Positions 50,290-58,392 of a stretch of 64,000 nucleotides of DNA are shown one piece after another (position 1 is the first letter of the stretch; the number at the start of each line of letters is the position of its first letter). The notes beneath the pieces were generated by a model. That model searched no databases, was not told the DNA's origin, and was given only the letters and a program-made list of their open reading frames with translations. Source of the DNA: JADJNY01 sp046349615 (lineage in GTDB: Bacteria > Planctomycetota > UBA1135 > GCA-002686595); contig JAXMBZ010000002.1 of NCBI GenBank assembly GCA_046349615.1, positions 1 through 64,000 of the forward strand. Reading direction: 5' to 3'. The position numbers and the translations under genes were made by a program.

Positions 50290-50337
50290 CGTTTCCCCGC
50301 CGCGCGCCGCCGACCTGGGATTCGCTCCCGAGCGCCG

Positions 50338-50343
50338 TACACT
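50338..50343 (+). promoter_or_regulatory. -10-like element TACACT, 11 nt before tatC start
   Basis: TACACT ends 11 bases before the tatC ATG and is followed by CTGCGCCC, nearly as in the trxB promoter. Predicted leader is about 5 bases and no Shine-Dalgarno site is present. Confidence 0.45.
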
Positions 50344-50354
50344 CTGCGCCCCCG

Positions 50355-51218
50355 ATGGCCCAGGACCTCGAAGGCACGCGCATGACGCTCGGCGAGCACC
50401 TGAACGAGCTGCGCCGGCGCCTCTTCTACTCGGTCATCGCGCTCTCGATCTGCTTCGGCACGGCGTGGTGGTACAAGGAGTACCTCACGGACTACGTGAT
50501 GTGGCCGTGGAAGGACGCGGTCGCGCACATCAACGCGGACCTCGTCACCACGGCCGAGGCCCAACTCCAGGAGCACAAAGAGCTCCCGCGCTCGAAGTTC
50601 TTCACGAACGACGACCCCGCGAACCAGACGTTGCGCGACCCGATCGACGACCGGATGGTGATGCTCGGCGTGGGGGAGAGCTTCTTCTTCGCGATGAACA
50701 TCTCGCTCTACTTCGCGGTGTTCGCAGCGGGACCGTTCGTGCTCTACCAGATCTGGGCGTTCGTCGCCGCGGGCCTGTACCGCCACGAGAAGCGCGCGGT
50801 GATGAGGTACGTGCCGTTCAGCGTCGCGCTGTTCCTGATCGGCGTCTACTTCTGCTACCGCTGGGTCATCCCCGTCGGGATGTACTACTTGTCGACGACG
50901 CTGCCGCTCGAGCAGGTGCGGCCGCAGATGACGCTCGACAACTACTTCAGCTTCCTCTCGACGATGTGCCTCGCGATGGGGTGCATCTTCCAGCTCCCGC
51001 TCGTGATGCTGTTCGTCTCGAAGATCGGCCTGATCCAGCCGTCGACGTACGGGAAGTACCGCGGGCACTTCCTGATCGGCGCGCTCTTCGTCGCCGCCGT
51101 CGTCACGCCGGGGCCGGACTACTACTCGCAGATCCTGATGACCATCCCGATGGTCGTCCTCTACGAGATCGGCATCCTGCTCGCGAAGTTCAGCGGGCGC
51201 GGCTCGCGCACGGAGTGA
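50355..51218 (+). CDS. tatC: Sec-independent translocase subunit TatC
   Basis: A 287-residue TatC with the N-terminal hallmark MTLGEHLNELRRRLFYSVIA (Arg/Glu twin-arginine signal binding), six helices and the loop FVAAGLYRHEKRAVMRYVPF. It has an extra roughly 40-residue polar insert after the first helix (residues 50-100, ADLVTTAEAQLQEHKELPRSKFF), which would lie outside. It forms the Tat receptor complex with TatA/B, whose genes are not in the window. The cinA GTG start follows 4 bases after its stop. Confidence 0.95.
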   Translation: MAQDLEGTRMTLGEHLNELRRRLFYSVIALSICFGTAWWYKEYLTDYVMWPWKDAVAHINADLVTTAEAQLQEHKELPRSKFFTNDDPANQTLRDPIDDRMVMLGVGESFFFAMNISLYFAVFAAGPFVLYQIWAFVAAGLYRHEKRAVMRYVPFSVALFLIGVYFCYRWVIPVGMYYLSTTLPLEQVRPQMTLDNYFSFLSTMCLAMGCIFQLPLVMLFVSKIGLIQPSTYGKYRGHFLIGALFVAAVVTPGPDYYSQILMTIPMVVLYEIGILLAKFSGRGSRTE

Positions 51219-51222
51219 GCGC

Positions 51223-52479
51223 GTGAGCCGGCTCCCGCGCGCCGCCGTGATCGCGACCGGGGACGAGCTCGTCCTCGGCCGCACGCTCGACACGAACTCC
51301 GCGGCGGTCGCGCGCTGTCTCGTCGCGGCGGGGTTCGAGCCCGCGAGCTTCCTGGTGCTCGGCGACGACGAGGATGCGCTCGCCGGGGCGCTCGAGCGGC
51401 TCGCGCGCGACCACGACGCGATCGTGGTCACGGGCGGCCTGGGTCCGACGCTCGACGACGTCACGCGACACGCGGCGGCGCGCGCGGCACGCGTCGAACT
51501 CGCGACGGATGCGCGCGTGCTTTCGGACCTCCAAGCGCTCTTCGCCGCGCGTGGACGGCCGTTCCTCCCCGCGAACGCGCGCCAGGCGCTCTTTCCGCGC
51601 GGCGCGGAGGTGCTCGGAAACCCGCACGGCACCGCGCCGGGCTTCGCGCTCCTGCTCGGAGGAGCGCGCGTGTTCGCGCTGCCCGGACCGCCGCGCGAAA
51701 TGCTGCCGATGCTCGAGCACGAGGTCCTCCCGCGCCTCGCGCCGCTCACGCGCGGTGCGTCGGCGCTGCGCGCCGTGCACCTCTTCGGCCTCGCGGAAAG
51801 CGCGCTCGCCGACGCGCTCGGCGACGCGATGCGACGCGACGCCGAGCCGCTCGTCGGCGTCACCGCGAAGGACGGCGTGCTCTCCGTGACCGTGCGCGCG
51901 CTCGCCGCGGACGCGCGGGCCGCGGAGGAGTGTGCGGAGAGCGTCGCGCGCTCGATCGCCGGGCGCTTCGCGGAGCACGTGATCTCGCGCGACGAGCCCG
52001 ACCTCGCCCGCCTCCTCGGCGCGGAGCTGCTCGCGCGCGGGGCCAAGCTCGCGCTCGCCGAGTCGTGCACGGGCGGTCTGCTCGCCGGCCGGATCACGTC
52101 GGTACCCGGGATCAGCGCGGTCTTCGAGCGCGGCTGGATCGTCTACGCGAACGAGGCGAAGGTCTCCGAACTCGGCGTCGACCCGGCGGTGCTCGCGCGG
52201 CACGGCGCGGTGAGCGCGGAGACGGCCGAGGCGCTCGCGCTGGGCGCCGCGCGCCGATCGGGTGCGCGCCTCGCGCTCGCCGTCACGGGCGTCGCCGGCC
52301 CCGGCGGGGGCACGCTGGAAAAGCCGGTGGGGCTCGTCTGGTTCGGGGTCGCGCTCGACGGTCGGGCGACGGCGACGGAGCGGCGCTTCGTGGTCCGCGA
52401 GCGCGAGCTGGTGCGCGCGCTCGCGGTGAACGCGGCCCTGGACCTCGGCCTGCGCGCGCTACGGGGTCGGGCGGGTTGA
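51223..52479 (+). CDS. cinA: CinA-family protein
   Basis: A 418-residue full-length CinA. The N-terminal MoCF-biosynthesis-like domain has VIATGDELVLGRTLDTNSAAVAR and VVTGGLGPTLDDVTRHAAA; the C-terminal CinA domain has LALAESCTGGLLAGRITSVPG and AVTGVAGPGGGTLEKPVGLVWFG. CinA combines ADP-ribose pyrophosphatase and NMN deamidase activities in NAD salvage. The GTG start is 4 bases after tatC. Its stop codon lies inside the -35 box of the tRNA-Gln promoter. Confidence 0.95.
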   Translation: MSRLPRAAVIATGDELVLGRTLDTNSAAVARCLVAAGFEPASFLVLGDDEDALAGALERLARDHDAIVVTGGLGPTLDDVTRHAAARAARVELATDARVLSDLQALFAARGRPFLPANARQALFPRGAEVLGNPHGTAPGFALLLGGARVFALPGPPREMLPMLEHEVLPRLAPLTRGASALRAVHLFGLAESALADALGDAMRRDAEPLVGVTAKDGVLSVTVRALAADARAAEECAESVARSIAGRFAEHVISRDEPDLARLLGAELLARGAKLALAESCTGGLLAGRITSVPGISAVFERGWIVYANEAKVSELGVDPAVLARHGAVSAETAEALALGAARRSGARLALAVTGVAGPGGGTLEKPVGLVWFGVALDGRATATERRFVVRERELVRALAVNAALDLGLRALRGRAG

Positions 52480-52504
52480 CCCTCGGCCGCGGCGCCGGTA
52501 TCTT
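52476..52504 (+). promoter_or_regulatory. tRNA-Gln promoter TTGACC-N17-TATCTT
   Basis: A near-consensus sigma-70 promoter: TTGACC (52476-52481) and TATCTT (52499-52504) 17 bases apart. The -35 contains the cinA stop codon. Transcription would start just before the tRNA at 52521. Confidence 0.65.
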
Positions 52505-52520
52505 TCCCGGCCCTCCGAGT

Positions 52521-52594
52521 TACCCCGTGGTGTAACGGTAACACTAGAGATTCTGGTTCTCTCATTCATGGTTCGAATCCATGCGGGGTAACCA
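52521..52594 (+). tRNA. tRNA-Gln (CTG)
   Basis: A complete 74-base cloverleaf with encoded CCA. Acceptor TACCCCG/CGGGGTA, D stem GTGT/ACAC, anticodon stem AGAGA/TCTCT with loop TTCTGGT (anticodon CTG at 52553-52555), T stem CATGG/CCATG with TTCGAAT. It decodes CAG. A second tRNA-Gln gene follows after 90 bases. Confidence 0.95.
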
Positions 52595-52684
52595 ACTCGG
52601 AGCTCTCCGGGCGCGCCGACCCCGTGAGAACCGGCCCAGGACGAGATGGATCCCGCACGCCGCGCGCGTCAGGATCCAAAGCGC

Positions 52685-52759
52685 TACCCCGTGGTGTAAT
52701 CGGTAACACTACAGGTTTTGGTCCTGTCATTCCTGGTTCGAGTCCAGGCGGGGTAACCA
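52685..52759 (+). tRNA. tRNA-Gln (TTG)
   Basis: A complete 75-base cloverleaf with encoded CCA. Same acceptor and D stem as the first tRNA, anticodon stem ACAGG/CCTGT with loop TTTTGGT (anticodon TTG at 52718-52720), T stem CCTGG/CCAGG. It decodes CAA. It is probably transcribed together with the tRNA-Gln (CTG) gene. Confidence 0.95.
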
Positions 52760-52842
52760 CCCACGCTCGTCCTCGCGAACTCGCGGGAAGCCGTGCGGTG
52801 CTTCGCGCGTCCAGCTTCGCCCCATCGACTCGGAGCCCCGCC

Positions 52843-53565
52843 ATGCCGATCCCGTCGTTCCTTCCCGCCGTCCTCGTCCTCGCCGCGGCCCCAGCCCTCG
52901 CCCACGCCGAGGGGCTCGTGCAGATCGTCCTCGAGGGCGAGATCGTCCAGGACGGAGGCGCGCGCATCGAACTCGAGCTCGCCTACGAGACCCGATTCGA
53001 GGGCCGCGTTTCCGAAGCACGCACCGAGCTCGGTCTGCACCTCGCGAAGAGCACGAGCGCCGCGGACGTCGCGCTCCTCCTGCAACGCGAACTCCAGCGT
53101 TCCGGCGCCGTGGTGATCGCGGCCCCCGACGGCGGCGAGCGCACCCGGGCGTCGATCTTCGTCGACCATGCGCACGCCGTGGCGCTGCGGCTCGGACGCG
53201 GCCTCACGGCGCAGCTCTGCCTGTGCGAGGAAGCCCCGGCGCTCGTGCGCTTCCTCCCGCCCAAGGAAGCGAAGGAGGCGGCGCGCTTCACGCTCAGCGC
53301 GTCGACGGAGCAGCCGCACACGAAGGAGCGCACGCGCTTCGACTACGCGTTCGACCTCGCGGCGGGGCTCAGCGGCGAGCAGGCGGCCGACGTCCTGACG
53401 ACCGGCACGATCGCGAAGGGATGGACGGGGCAGAACCTCGACCACCAGGCGTGGCGGCCGCAGAGCCTGTCGTCGGGCGCGCGCGTCACGGGCACCTGCC
53501 TCGCGCTCGCGTCGAAGGGCGACTGGCGGCTCGAGGTCGAACTCGAGCACGACGCGCCGCGCTAG
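52843..53565 (+). CDS. secreted protein of unknown function
   Basis: A 240-residue exported protein. The signal peptide MPIPSFLPAVLVLAAAPALAHA is clear; the mature part is a mixed beta/alpha domain (VQIVLEGEIVQDGGARIELELAYETRF, TSAADVALLLQRELQRSGAVVIAAPDGG) with no recognised family. GGAG at 52832-52835 supports the ATG. A longer frame reading through the upstream tRNA is not credible. It converges with the sulfatase-like gene, overlapping it by four bases. Confidence 0.75.
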   Translation: MPIPSFLPAVLVLAAAPALAHAEGLVQIVLEGEIVQDGGARIELELAYETRFEGRVSEARTELGLHLAKSTSAADVALLLQRELQRSGAVVIAAPDGGERTRASIFVDHAHAVALRLGRGLTAQLCLCEEAPALVRFLPPKEAKEAARFTLSASTEQPHTKERTRFDYAFDLAAGLSGEQAADVLTTGTIAKGWTGQNLDHQAWRPQSLSSGARVTGTCLALASKGDWRLEVELEHDAPR

Positions 53566-55244
53566 TAGCCGAGCCCTTTCAAGATCCGCAGCGCCTCGGG
53601 GTCGTTCGCCTCGAGGCGCTTTCGTTCGCGCGCGAGCTCCTCGGCGAGCGCGGCGAAGCGCGCATCCGCGGCCGTGAACGCGCAGAGGAGCGCGCGCAGC
53701 TCGGCGACAGGGGCTTCGTCGGCGCCGCCGTCGCGGAGGAGGTCGTGCTCCTCGCGCGGATCGCGGTCGACGTCGTGGAGCGCTTCGGAGAGGAGCTCGG
53801 GCGCGCCGTCCGCGCGCGCCGGCGTCGCGTAGCGATGGACGAGCTTGTAGCGGCCGAGGCGCACGGTCTTGTGCTGCACGACGCCCGCGGCGTCGGCGCG
53901 GTCGACGCGCTCGCCGAACACGGGGTGCTCGGCCGGTCGTGCGCGCCCGAGGAGCGCGTCGAGGCGGGAGCGCGCGCGTCCGATCGAGCGCGCGTCGGCG
54001 CGCGACCGCGGCGCGGTCGCGTGTCCGGCGCCGAGGTCGGCCGGGAGCCCGAGCGCGTCGAGGATCGTCGCGCCGACGTCCGTGAGCGCGACGTCCGCGT
54101 CGCAGCGCGCGCCCGCGCGACGACGCTCCGGCGGCGCCGAGTCGGGGAAGCGCACGACGAGCGGGATGCGCACGCAGCCCTCGCACGCGTCGCGTCCGTG
54201 CTCGAACCAATCGTCGTGCTCGCCGAGGCTCTCGCCGTGGTCCGCCGTGACGACGACGAGCGTGTTCGCGAGCAACCCACGCGCACGCAGCGCGTCGAGG
54301 AGCCGGCCGATCTCCGCGTCGACGTAGTGCACCTCGCCGTCGTAGAGGTCGACGACGCGCGCGGCGTCGACGCGCCCGTCCGCGAGCCGCGCGTCGTTCG
54401 GCACGTTGTAGTCGGCGACGTGGACGCGGTCCGACGGCGCGATCGGCTGCGGCGCGTCGGCGTGGAACACGCGGTGCTCCTGCGGCGGCTCGTATGCGCC
54501 GTGCGGGTCCATGTAGTGGAGCCACAGGAACCACGGCTCGCCCTCGCGCGCGAACGGCGTGTTCGGACCCGCGGAGCCCGAGTGCGGCGCGAGCCCGAGC
54601 GCCGTGAGCGCGCCGTCCGTCACCGAGCGCGCCGTGCGCTGCGGGACGTCCTCCGGCGGGACGCCCTGCGTGTCGGGGAGGTCCTCGGTCCACTGCTCGA
54701 AGCCGCGCTCGAGCCCGCTGAAGCGCGCGCGGAGCACGTAATTCGCCACGATCGCGCCCGTGCGCCAGCCGGCGGCGCGCAGGCGCTCGGCGAGCGTCGC
54801 GTGCTCGAGCGCGAGCGGCGTCATCAGGTCGCGCACGCCGTGCGCGTGCGGCGCGAGGCCGGTCATCAAGCTCGCGAGCGCGGGCGTGGTCTTCGCGCGC
54901 GGCGTCGACGCGTGCGTGCAGAGCACGCCCTCGGCCGCGAGCGCGTCGAGCCGCGGCGTCGTGACGCGCGGCGAGCCCGTCGCGGCGGAGAGCCGGTCGG
55001 CGCGCAGCGTGTCGACCGTGATCAGGAGCACGTTCGGACGCTCGGGCGCGCGCGAACATGCGGCGAGGACGATCAGCACGACGCCGGCGATCCACGCGGC
55101 CGTGCGCGCACTCCTCCCGCGCGGATCGTTCCGCTGCGCGCGCGCGTCCGTCCTCGCCGCGCGGAGCGCGCGAGCCTCGCCGCCGGGCGGTCCCCCGTGG
55201 GGCGCACGATCTCCGCCGCCGCGTCGCTCGCCGGGGGCCCTCAT
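53562..55244 (-). CDS. sulfatase-like lipoprotein without formylglycine Cys/Ser
   Basis: A 560-residue alkaline-phosphatase-superfamily protein. After a roughly 50-residue basic leader comes a lipoprotein signal (WIAGVVLIVLAAC). Conserved parts are NVLLITVDTLRADRLSAATG (metal Asp), WFLWLHYMDPHGAYEPP and VVVTADHGESLGEHDDWFEHG. At the nucleophile the canonical C/S-x-P-S-R is KTTPALASLMTG, so Thr would be the nucleophile and Ser-Arg are replaced by Ala-Leu. The substrate is unknown. The ATG at 55244 overlaps the lplA stop (ATGA), a tight coupling with a lipoate enzyme that looks functionally unrelated. Confidence 0.82.
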   Translation of the reverse strand: MRAPGERRGGGDRAPHGGPPGGEARALRAARTDARAQRNDPRGRSARTAAWIAGVVLIVLAACSRAPERPNVLLITVDTLRADRLSAATGSPRVTTPRLDALAAEGVLCTHASTPRAKTTPALASLMTGLAPHAHGVRDLMTPLALEHATLAERLRAAGWRTGAIVANYVLRARFSGLERGFEQWTEDLPDTQGVPPEDVPQRTARSVTDGALTALGLAPHSGSAGPNTPFAREGEPWFLWLHYMDPHGAYEPPQEHRVFHADAPQPIAPSDRVHVADYNVPNDARLADGRVDAARVVDLYDGEVHYVDAEIGRLLDALRARGLLANTLVVVTADHGESLGEHDDWFEHGRDACEGCVRIPLVVRFPDSAPPERRRAGARCDADVALTDVGATILDALGLPADLGAGHATAPRSRADARSIGRARSRLDALLGRARPAEHPVFGERVDRADAAGVVQHKTVRLGRYKLVHRYATPARADGAPELLSEALHDVDRDPREEHDLLRDGGADEAPVAELRALLCAFTAADARFAALAEELARERKRLEANDPEALRILKGLGY

Positions 55245-55969
55245 CGCCGGCGCACGAACGCGGGGTCCAGGTAGCGCGTGCCGAGCGTCCGTGCGTCCGC
55301 GCGCTCCGCCGCGTCGGGCACGGCGGCTTCGAACTCGACCTCGAAGGCGCGCTCGAACGCGGCGCGGACGAGTTGCGCGAGCTCCTCGACGCGCAGCTTC
55401 GCGCCCTCGCCCTCGAGCGTCGCGATCGCGCCTTCGAGCGGCGACGTGCCGAGCTTGATCGAGCCGTGGTGGAGGACGCGCCCGCCCTTGCGCCGCTGCG
55501 CCGAGCCGATGCCCTTGCGTCCGTTCCACGCGACGTCGAGCGGCGTCGAGGCGTGGAAGCACATCCCCGTGCCCTCGACGTCGGACGCGAGCCCGGTCCC
55601 GCCGCGCAGACCGCTCGCGACGCCCGCGGCGGCGAGCGCGTCGATCAGCGCGCCGTGGATCCGGGTGTACGACTCACCGACCGGTCCGCGGTAGAGCGGG
55701 TGGTCGAGCGACGCGGCGATCGAGAACGTGAGCTCCTTCACGTGGTGGATCGCGCCGCCGCCCGTGATGCGCCGCACGACGGCGCCCGCCTTCTCGACCC
55801 CGGGCACCTCCGCGTACCGCTGGAAGTAGCCGAGCGAGAGCGTGTCGGGCTTCCACGTGTAGAAGCGCAGAGTGGTCGGGCTGCCGCGCGAGTCGAGGAG
55901 GGCCTCGTCGAGGCCCATGTTGAACGACGGGTCCGCGCCAAACGTCGTGATCAGCCGCCAGCGTTCCAA
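55241..55969 (-). CDS. lplA: lipoate-protein ligase / octanoyltransferase family
   Basis: A 242-residue LplA/LipB-superfamily enzyme. FNMGLDEALLDSRGSPTTLRFYTW, LSLGYFQRY and the strong RRITGGGAIHHVKELTFSI motif mark the lipoyl/octanoyl site; the catalytic Lys is likely in GSIKLG or GRKGIGSAQRRKGGRVLHHGS. It attaches lipoate or octanoate to lipoyl domains; GcvH, 7.5 kb away, is a natural acceptor. It lacks the C-terminal LplA accessory domain, which can be supplied separately. The start is TTG, 9 bases after TAGGAT on the minus strand. Confidence 0.9.
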   Translation of the reverse strand: MERWRLITTFGADPSFNMGLDEALLDSRGSPTTLRFYTWKPDTLSLGYFQRYAEVPGVEKAGAVVRRITGGGAIHHVKELTFSIAASLDHPLYRGPVGESYTRIHGALIDALAAAGVASGLRGGTGLASDVEGTGMCFHASTPLDVAWNGRKGIGSAQRRKGGRVLHHGSIKLGTSPLEGAIATLEGEGAKLRVEELAQLVRAAFERAFEVEFEAAVPDAAERADARTLGTRYLDPAFVRRR

Positions 55970-55978
55970 GCGGAGCCG

Positions 55979-55984
55979 ATCCTA
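55979..55984 (-). promoter_or_regulatory. -10-like element TAGGAT, 9 nt before TTG start
   Basis: Minus-strand TAGGAT ends 9 bases before the TTG start at 55969. It fits the leaderless pattern and would serve lplA and the sulfatase-like gene. Confidence 0.4.
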
Positions 55985-56061
55985 GCACGCGCGCCGTGCA
56001 GGCCCGCGCTCGGCGCCGAGCACGATCCGAACGGGAGCGTGCCGCTCCGCGGGTGGGCCGC

Positions 56062-56067
56062 TAGGCT
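56062..56067 (+). promoter_or_regulatory. -10-like element TAGGCT, 9 nt before start codon
   Basis: TAGGCT followed by CTGCGCACC ends 9 bases before the ATG at 56077. Predicted leader is about 3 bases. Confidence 0.4.
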
Positions 56068-56076
56068 CTGCGCACC

Positions 56077-57816
56077 ATGGAGACCGCCCCCCAGGAAATC
56101 GAGCCCTCCGTCAAACCGGCCCACGTGCGCGAGATCACGCCGCGCTCCGTCGTCGCGGCTCTCGTCGTCGCGGCCGTGATCGGCGCGTCGTACCCGTACG
56201 TCGTGCTCAAGCTCGGGTTCGGCCCGAACATCTCGGTGGTTTCGGCCTTCTTCGGCTTCCTCGCGCTCGGGCTCTTCAGCAAGACCTACAACCGCTGGGA
56301 GAACAACATCGTGCAGACCGCCGGCACCGCGGCGGGGCAGATCGCGTTCCTCTGCTGGCTGCTCGCCGCGTTCGACCTGCTCGCGCGCGACGAGTCGACC
56401 GGGTTCCAGGTCCACCTCTCGACGTGGCAGACGTTCCTCTGGTTCTCGACGGCGGGCATCCTCGGTGTGTTCCTCGCGGTGCCGCTGCGCAAGCACTTCA
56501 TCGAGGACGAGAAGCTCGCGTTCCCCGACGGCCTCGCCGCGGCGGAGACGCTCATCTTGCTCGACTCGCGCGGTGCGCAGGCGAAGCGCTCGGCCTATTC
56601 GATGCTCGGCGCGCTCGCGGCATCGGCGCTCGTGATGTGGGGGACGACGCGCGCGTGGTTCGAGGAGCTGATCCACGTCCATTTGAACCGCTTCTCGGGC
56701 GTCACCGGCGTCGGGTTCTCGCTGTCCCTGCTCAACATCGGCTCCGGGATGATCATCGGCCTGCGCATCTGCTCGAGCATGATGGTCGGGCTCGTCCTCT
56801 CGTGGGTCGTCGCGCCCGTGCTGCTCGCCGACAACGGCGTGATCGCGGAGGGCGCGAAGAAGGTCGACGTGCTCCTGTGGGTGATGTGGCCCGCGACGGG
56901 GATGCTCGTCGCCGGTGGCCTGACGGCGCTCGTGCTCAAGTGGAAGACGCTCGTCGCCACGTTCCGGAGCCTCTCGGGCGCCTCCGTGCAGAGCGGCGAT
57001 TTCCCGCTGCGGTGGGTGATCGGCGGGAGCCTCGTGTCGTCCGCGGCGCTCGTTGCGATCCAGTACTTCGTGCTCGGGACGCCGGTGTGGCAGTCGGTCC
57101 TCGCGATCGTGCTCTCGATCCCGCTGATGCTCGTCGCGATGCGCGTGCTCGGCGAGACGAACTGGGGCCCGATCTCGACGATGACCAACGTGATGCAGGC
57201 GATGTTCGGCGGCATCACGCCGGGCGACATGCGCGCGACGGTCGTGTCGAGCGGCATCACGGGTTCGGTCGCGGCCGAGTCGGAGGGCCTGATGCAGGAC
57301 TACAAGACCGGCCACGTGATCGGCTCGACGCCGCGCATGCTGACGTGGATGCAACTCGCCGCCGTGCCGGTCGGGTGTCTTTCTCTCGCGTTCGCGTACC
57401 CGCTCCTGCGCGACACGTACGGCCTCGGCGAGGGCGGCCTCTCGAGCCCGATCTCCGTCCGCTGGGTCGGCTTCGCGAAGATCCTCTCCAAGGGCTTCAG
57501 CGAGATCCACCCGAGCGCGATCTGGGCGATCGCGATCGGCGCCGCGGTCGGCGTGCTCTTCACCGTGCTCGAGCAGAAGAAGTCGCTGCGCGCGTTCGTC
57601 CCGTCGCCGACGGGCATCGGCATCGGGATGCTCGTGCCCGCGAGCGCGGTCGCGACGATGTTCCTCGGCGCGTGCCTCGATTGGATTTGGCGCAAGTCGG
57701 ACTCGACGAGCGCGCAGCGCTACTCGATCCCGGTCGCCTCGGGGTTCATCGCCGGAGAGGCGCTCGTCGCGGTGATCATCCCGGTGCTCGTCGCGATCGG
57801 GCTGATGAAGCTCTGA
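56077..57816 (+). CDS. OPT-family oligopeptide transporter
   Basis: A 579-residue membrane protein with 14-16 hydrophobic helices. It matches the OPT family: early ITPRSVVAALVVAAVIGASYPYVVLKLGFGPNISVVSAFFGF, NRWENNIVQTAGTAAGQIAF (the conserved N-x-x-Q-x-x-A segment), FPDGLAAAETL and the later ETNWGPISTMTNVMQAMFGGITPGDM. OPT proteins take up small peptides or metal-chelate complexes. It has a leaderless-type start. The downstream gene follows after 111 bases. Confidence 0.92.
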   Translation: METAPQEIEPSVKPAHVREITPRSVVAALVVAAVIGASYPYVVLKLGFGPNISVVSAFFGFLALGLFSKTYNRWENNIVQTAGTAAGQIAFLCWLLAAFDLLARDESTGFQVHLSTWQTFLWFSTAGILGVFLAVPLRKHFIEDEKLAFPDGLAAAETLILLDSRGAQAKRSAYSMLGALAASALVMWGTTRAWFEELIHVHLNRFSGVTGVGFSLSLLNIGSGMIIGLRICSSMMVGLVLSWVVAPVLLADNGVIAEGAKKVDVLLWVMWPATGMLVAGGLTALVLKWKTLVATFRSLSGASVQSGDFPLRWVIGGSLVSSAALVAIQYFVLGTPVWQSVLAIVLSIPLMLVAMRVLGETNWGPISTMTNVMQAMFGGITPGDMRATVVSSGITGSVAAESEGLMQDYKTGHVIGSTPRMLTWMQLAAVPVGCLSLAFAYPLLRDTYGLGEGGLSSPISVRWVGFAKILSKGFSEIHPSAIWAIAIGAAVGVLFTVLEQKKSLRAFVPSPTGIGIGMLVPASAVATMFLGACLDWIWRKSDSTSAQRYSIPVASGFIAGEALVAVIIPVLVAIGLMKL

Positions 57817-57927
57817 AGTCGTCCGGGCCCGAGGGCGTAGGGCGCTGCTCCCTTCCTCGGGCGCGCCCCCCGACGCGATCGGATCGAATGCGCGCGCGAT
57901 CCGCCTACGAAGGCGCGGAGGTGCTCC

Positions 57928-58383
57928 ATGTTCCGCGCCCATCCCGTCCTCACTTCGGCCGTCGTGCTCGCGGCGGCGCTCGCGCTCTCGTTCGCTCCGG
58001 GCGGCGGTTGCGCGGCCGCACCCGGGCTCCAGGCGACCTCGACGGAGGAGAGCGCTCCCGAGTGGATCGCCTCCAAGTGCGACAGCGTGTGCGGGCTCGA
58101 CGACGCCACGCTGCTCTCGAACCCCGCCCTCGTGCGCTACGGTTCGCTCGTCGACCAGACGCCGGAGGCGAAGCGGATCCGCGACGAGCACATCGATCCG
58201 CGCTCGGCGGCGGGGATCCAGCTCCTCCAACTCGCCGCGGATCGCGTGCGCGACGCGTGCGAACTCGTGCGCGTGGAGCAGCGACACTGCAGCATCTGGA
58301 AGCGCATCCGCCACCGCGACGGGCGGCTCGTGCCGGACGTCACGGCGCTCGTCGAGCCGCGGCTCGTCCCGCCGAAGGAATGA
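57928..58383 (+). CDS. small secreted protein of unknown function
   Basis: A 151-residue exported protein. The signal peptide VLTSAVVLAAALALSFA ends near GGGCAAAPG, so a lipoprotein is also possible. The mature part is mostly helical with Cys in SKCDSVCGLDD and later DACELVRVEQRHCSIWKRIRHRDG, which may pair in disulfides. A near-perfect GGAGGTG ribosome site stands before the ATG, unlike the leaderless genes nearby. The function is unknown. Confidence 0.75.
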   Translation: MFRAHPVLTSAVVLAAALALSFAPGGGCAAAPGLQATSTEESAPEWIASKCDSVCGLDDATLLSNPALVRYGSLVDQTPEAKRIRDEHIDPRSAAGIQLLQLAADRVRDACELVRVEQRHCSIWKRIRHRDGRLVPDVTALVEPRLVPPKE

Positions 58384-58392
58384 CCGTGCGCC

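Noticed and set aside
52624..52842. Upstream extension of the secreted-protein gene through the second tRNA
   Set aside because: It would translate the tRNA-Gln gene; the ATG at 52843 has a ribosome site and starts a clean signal peptide.
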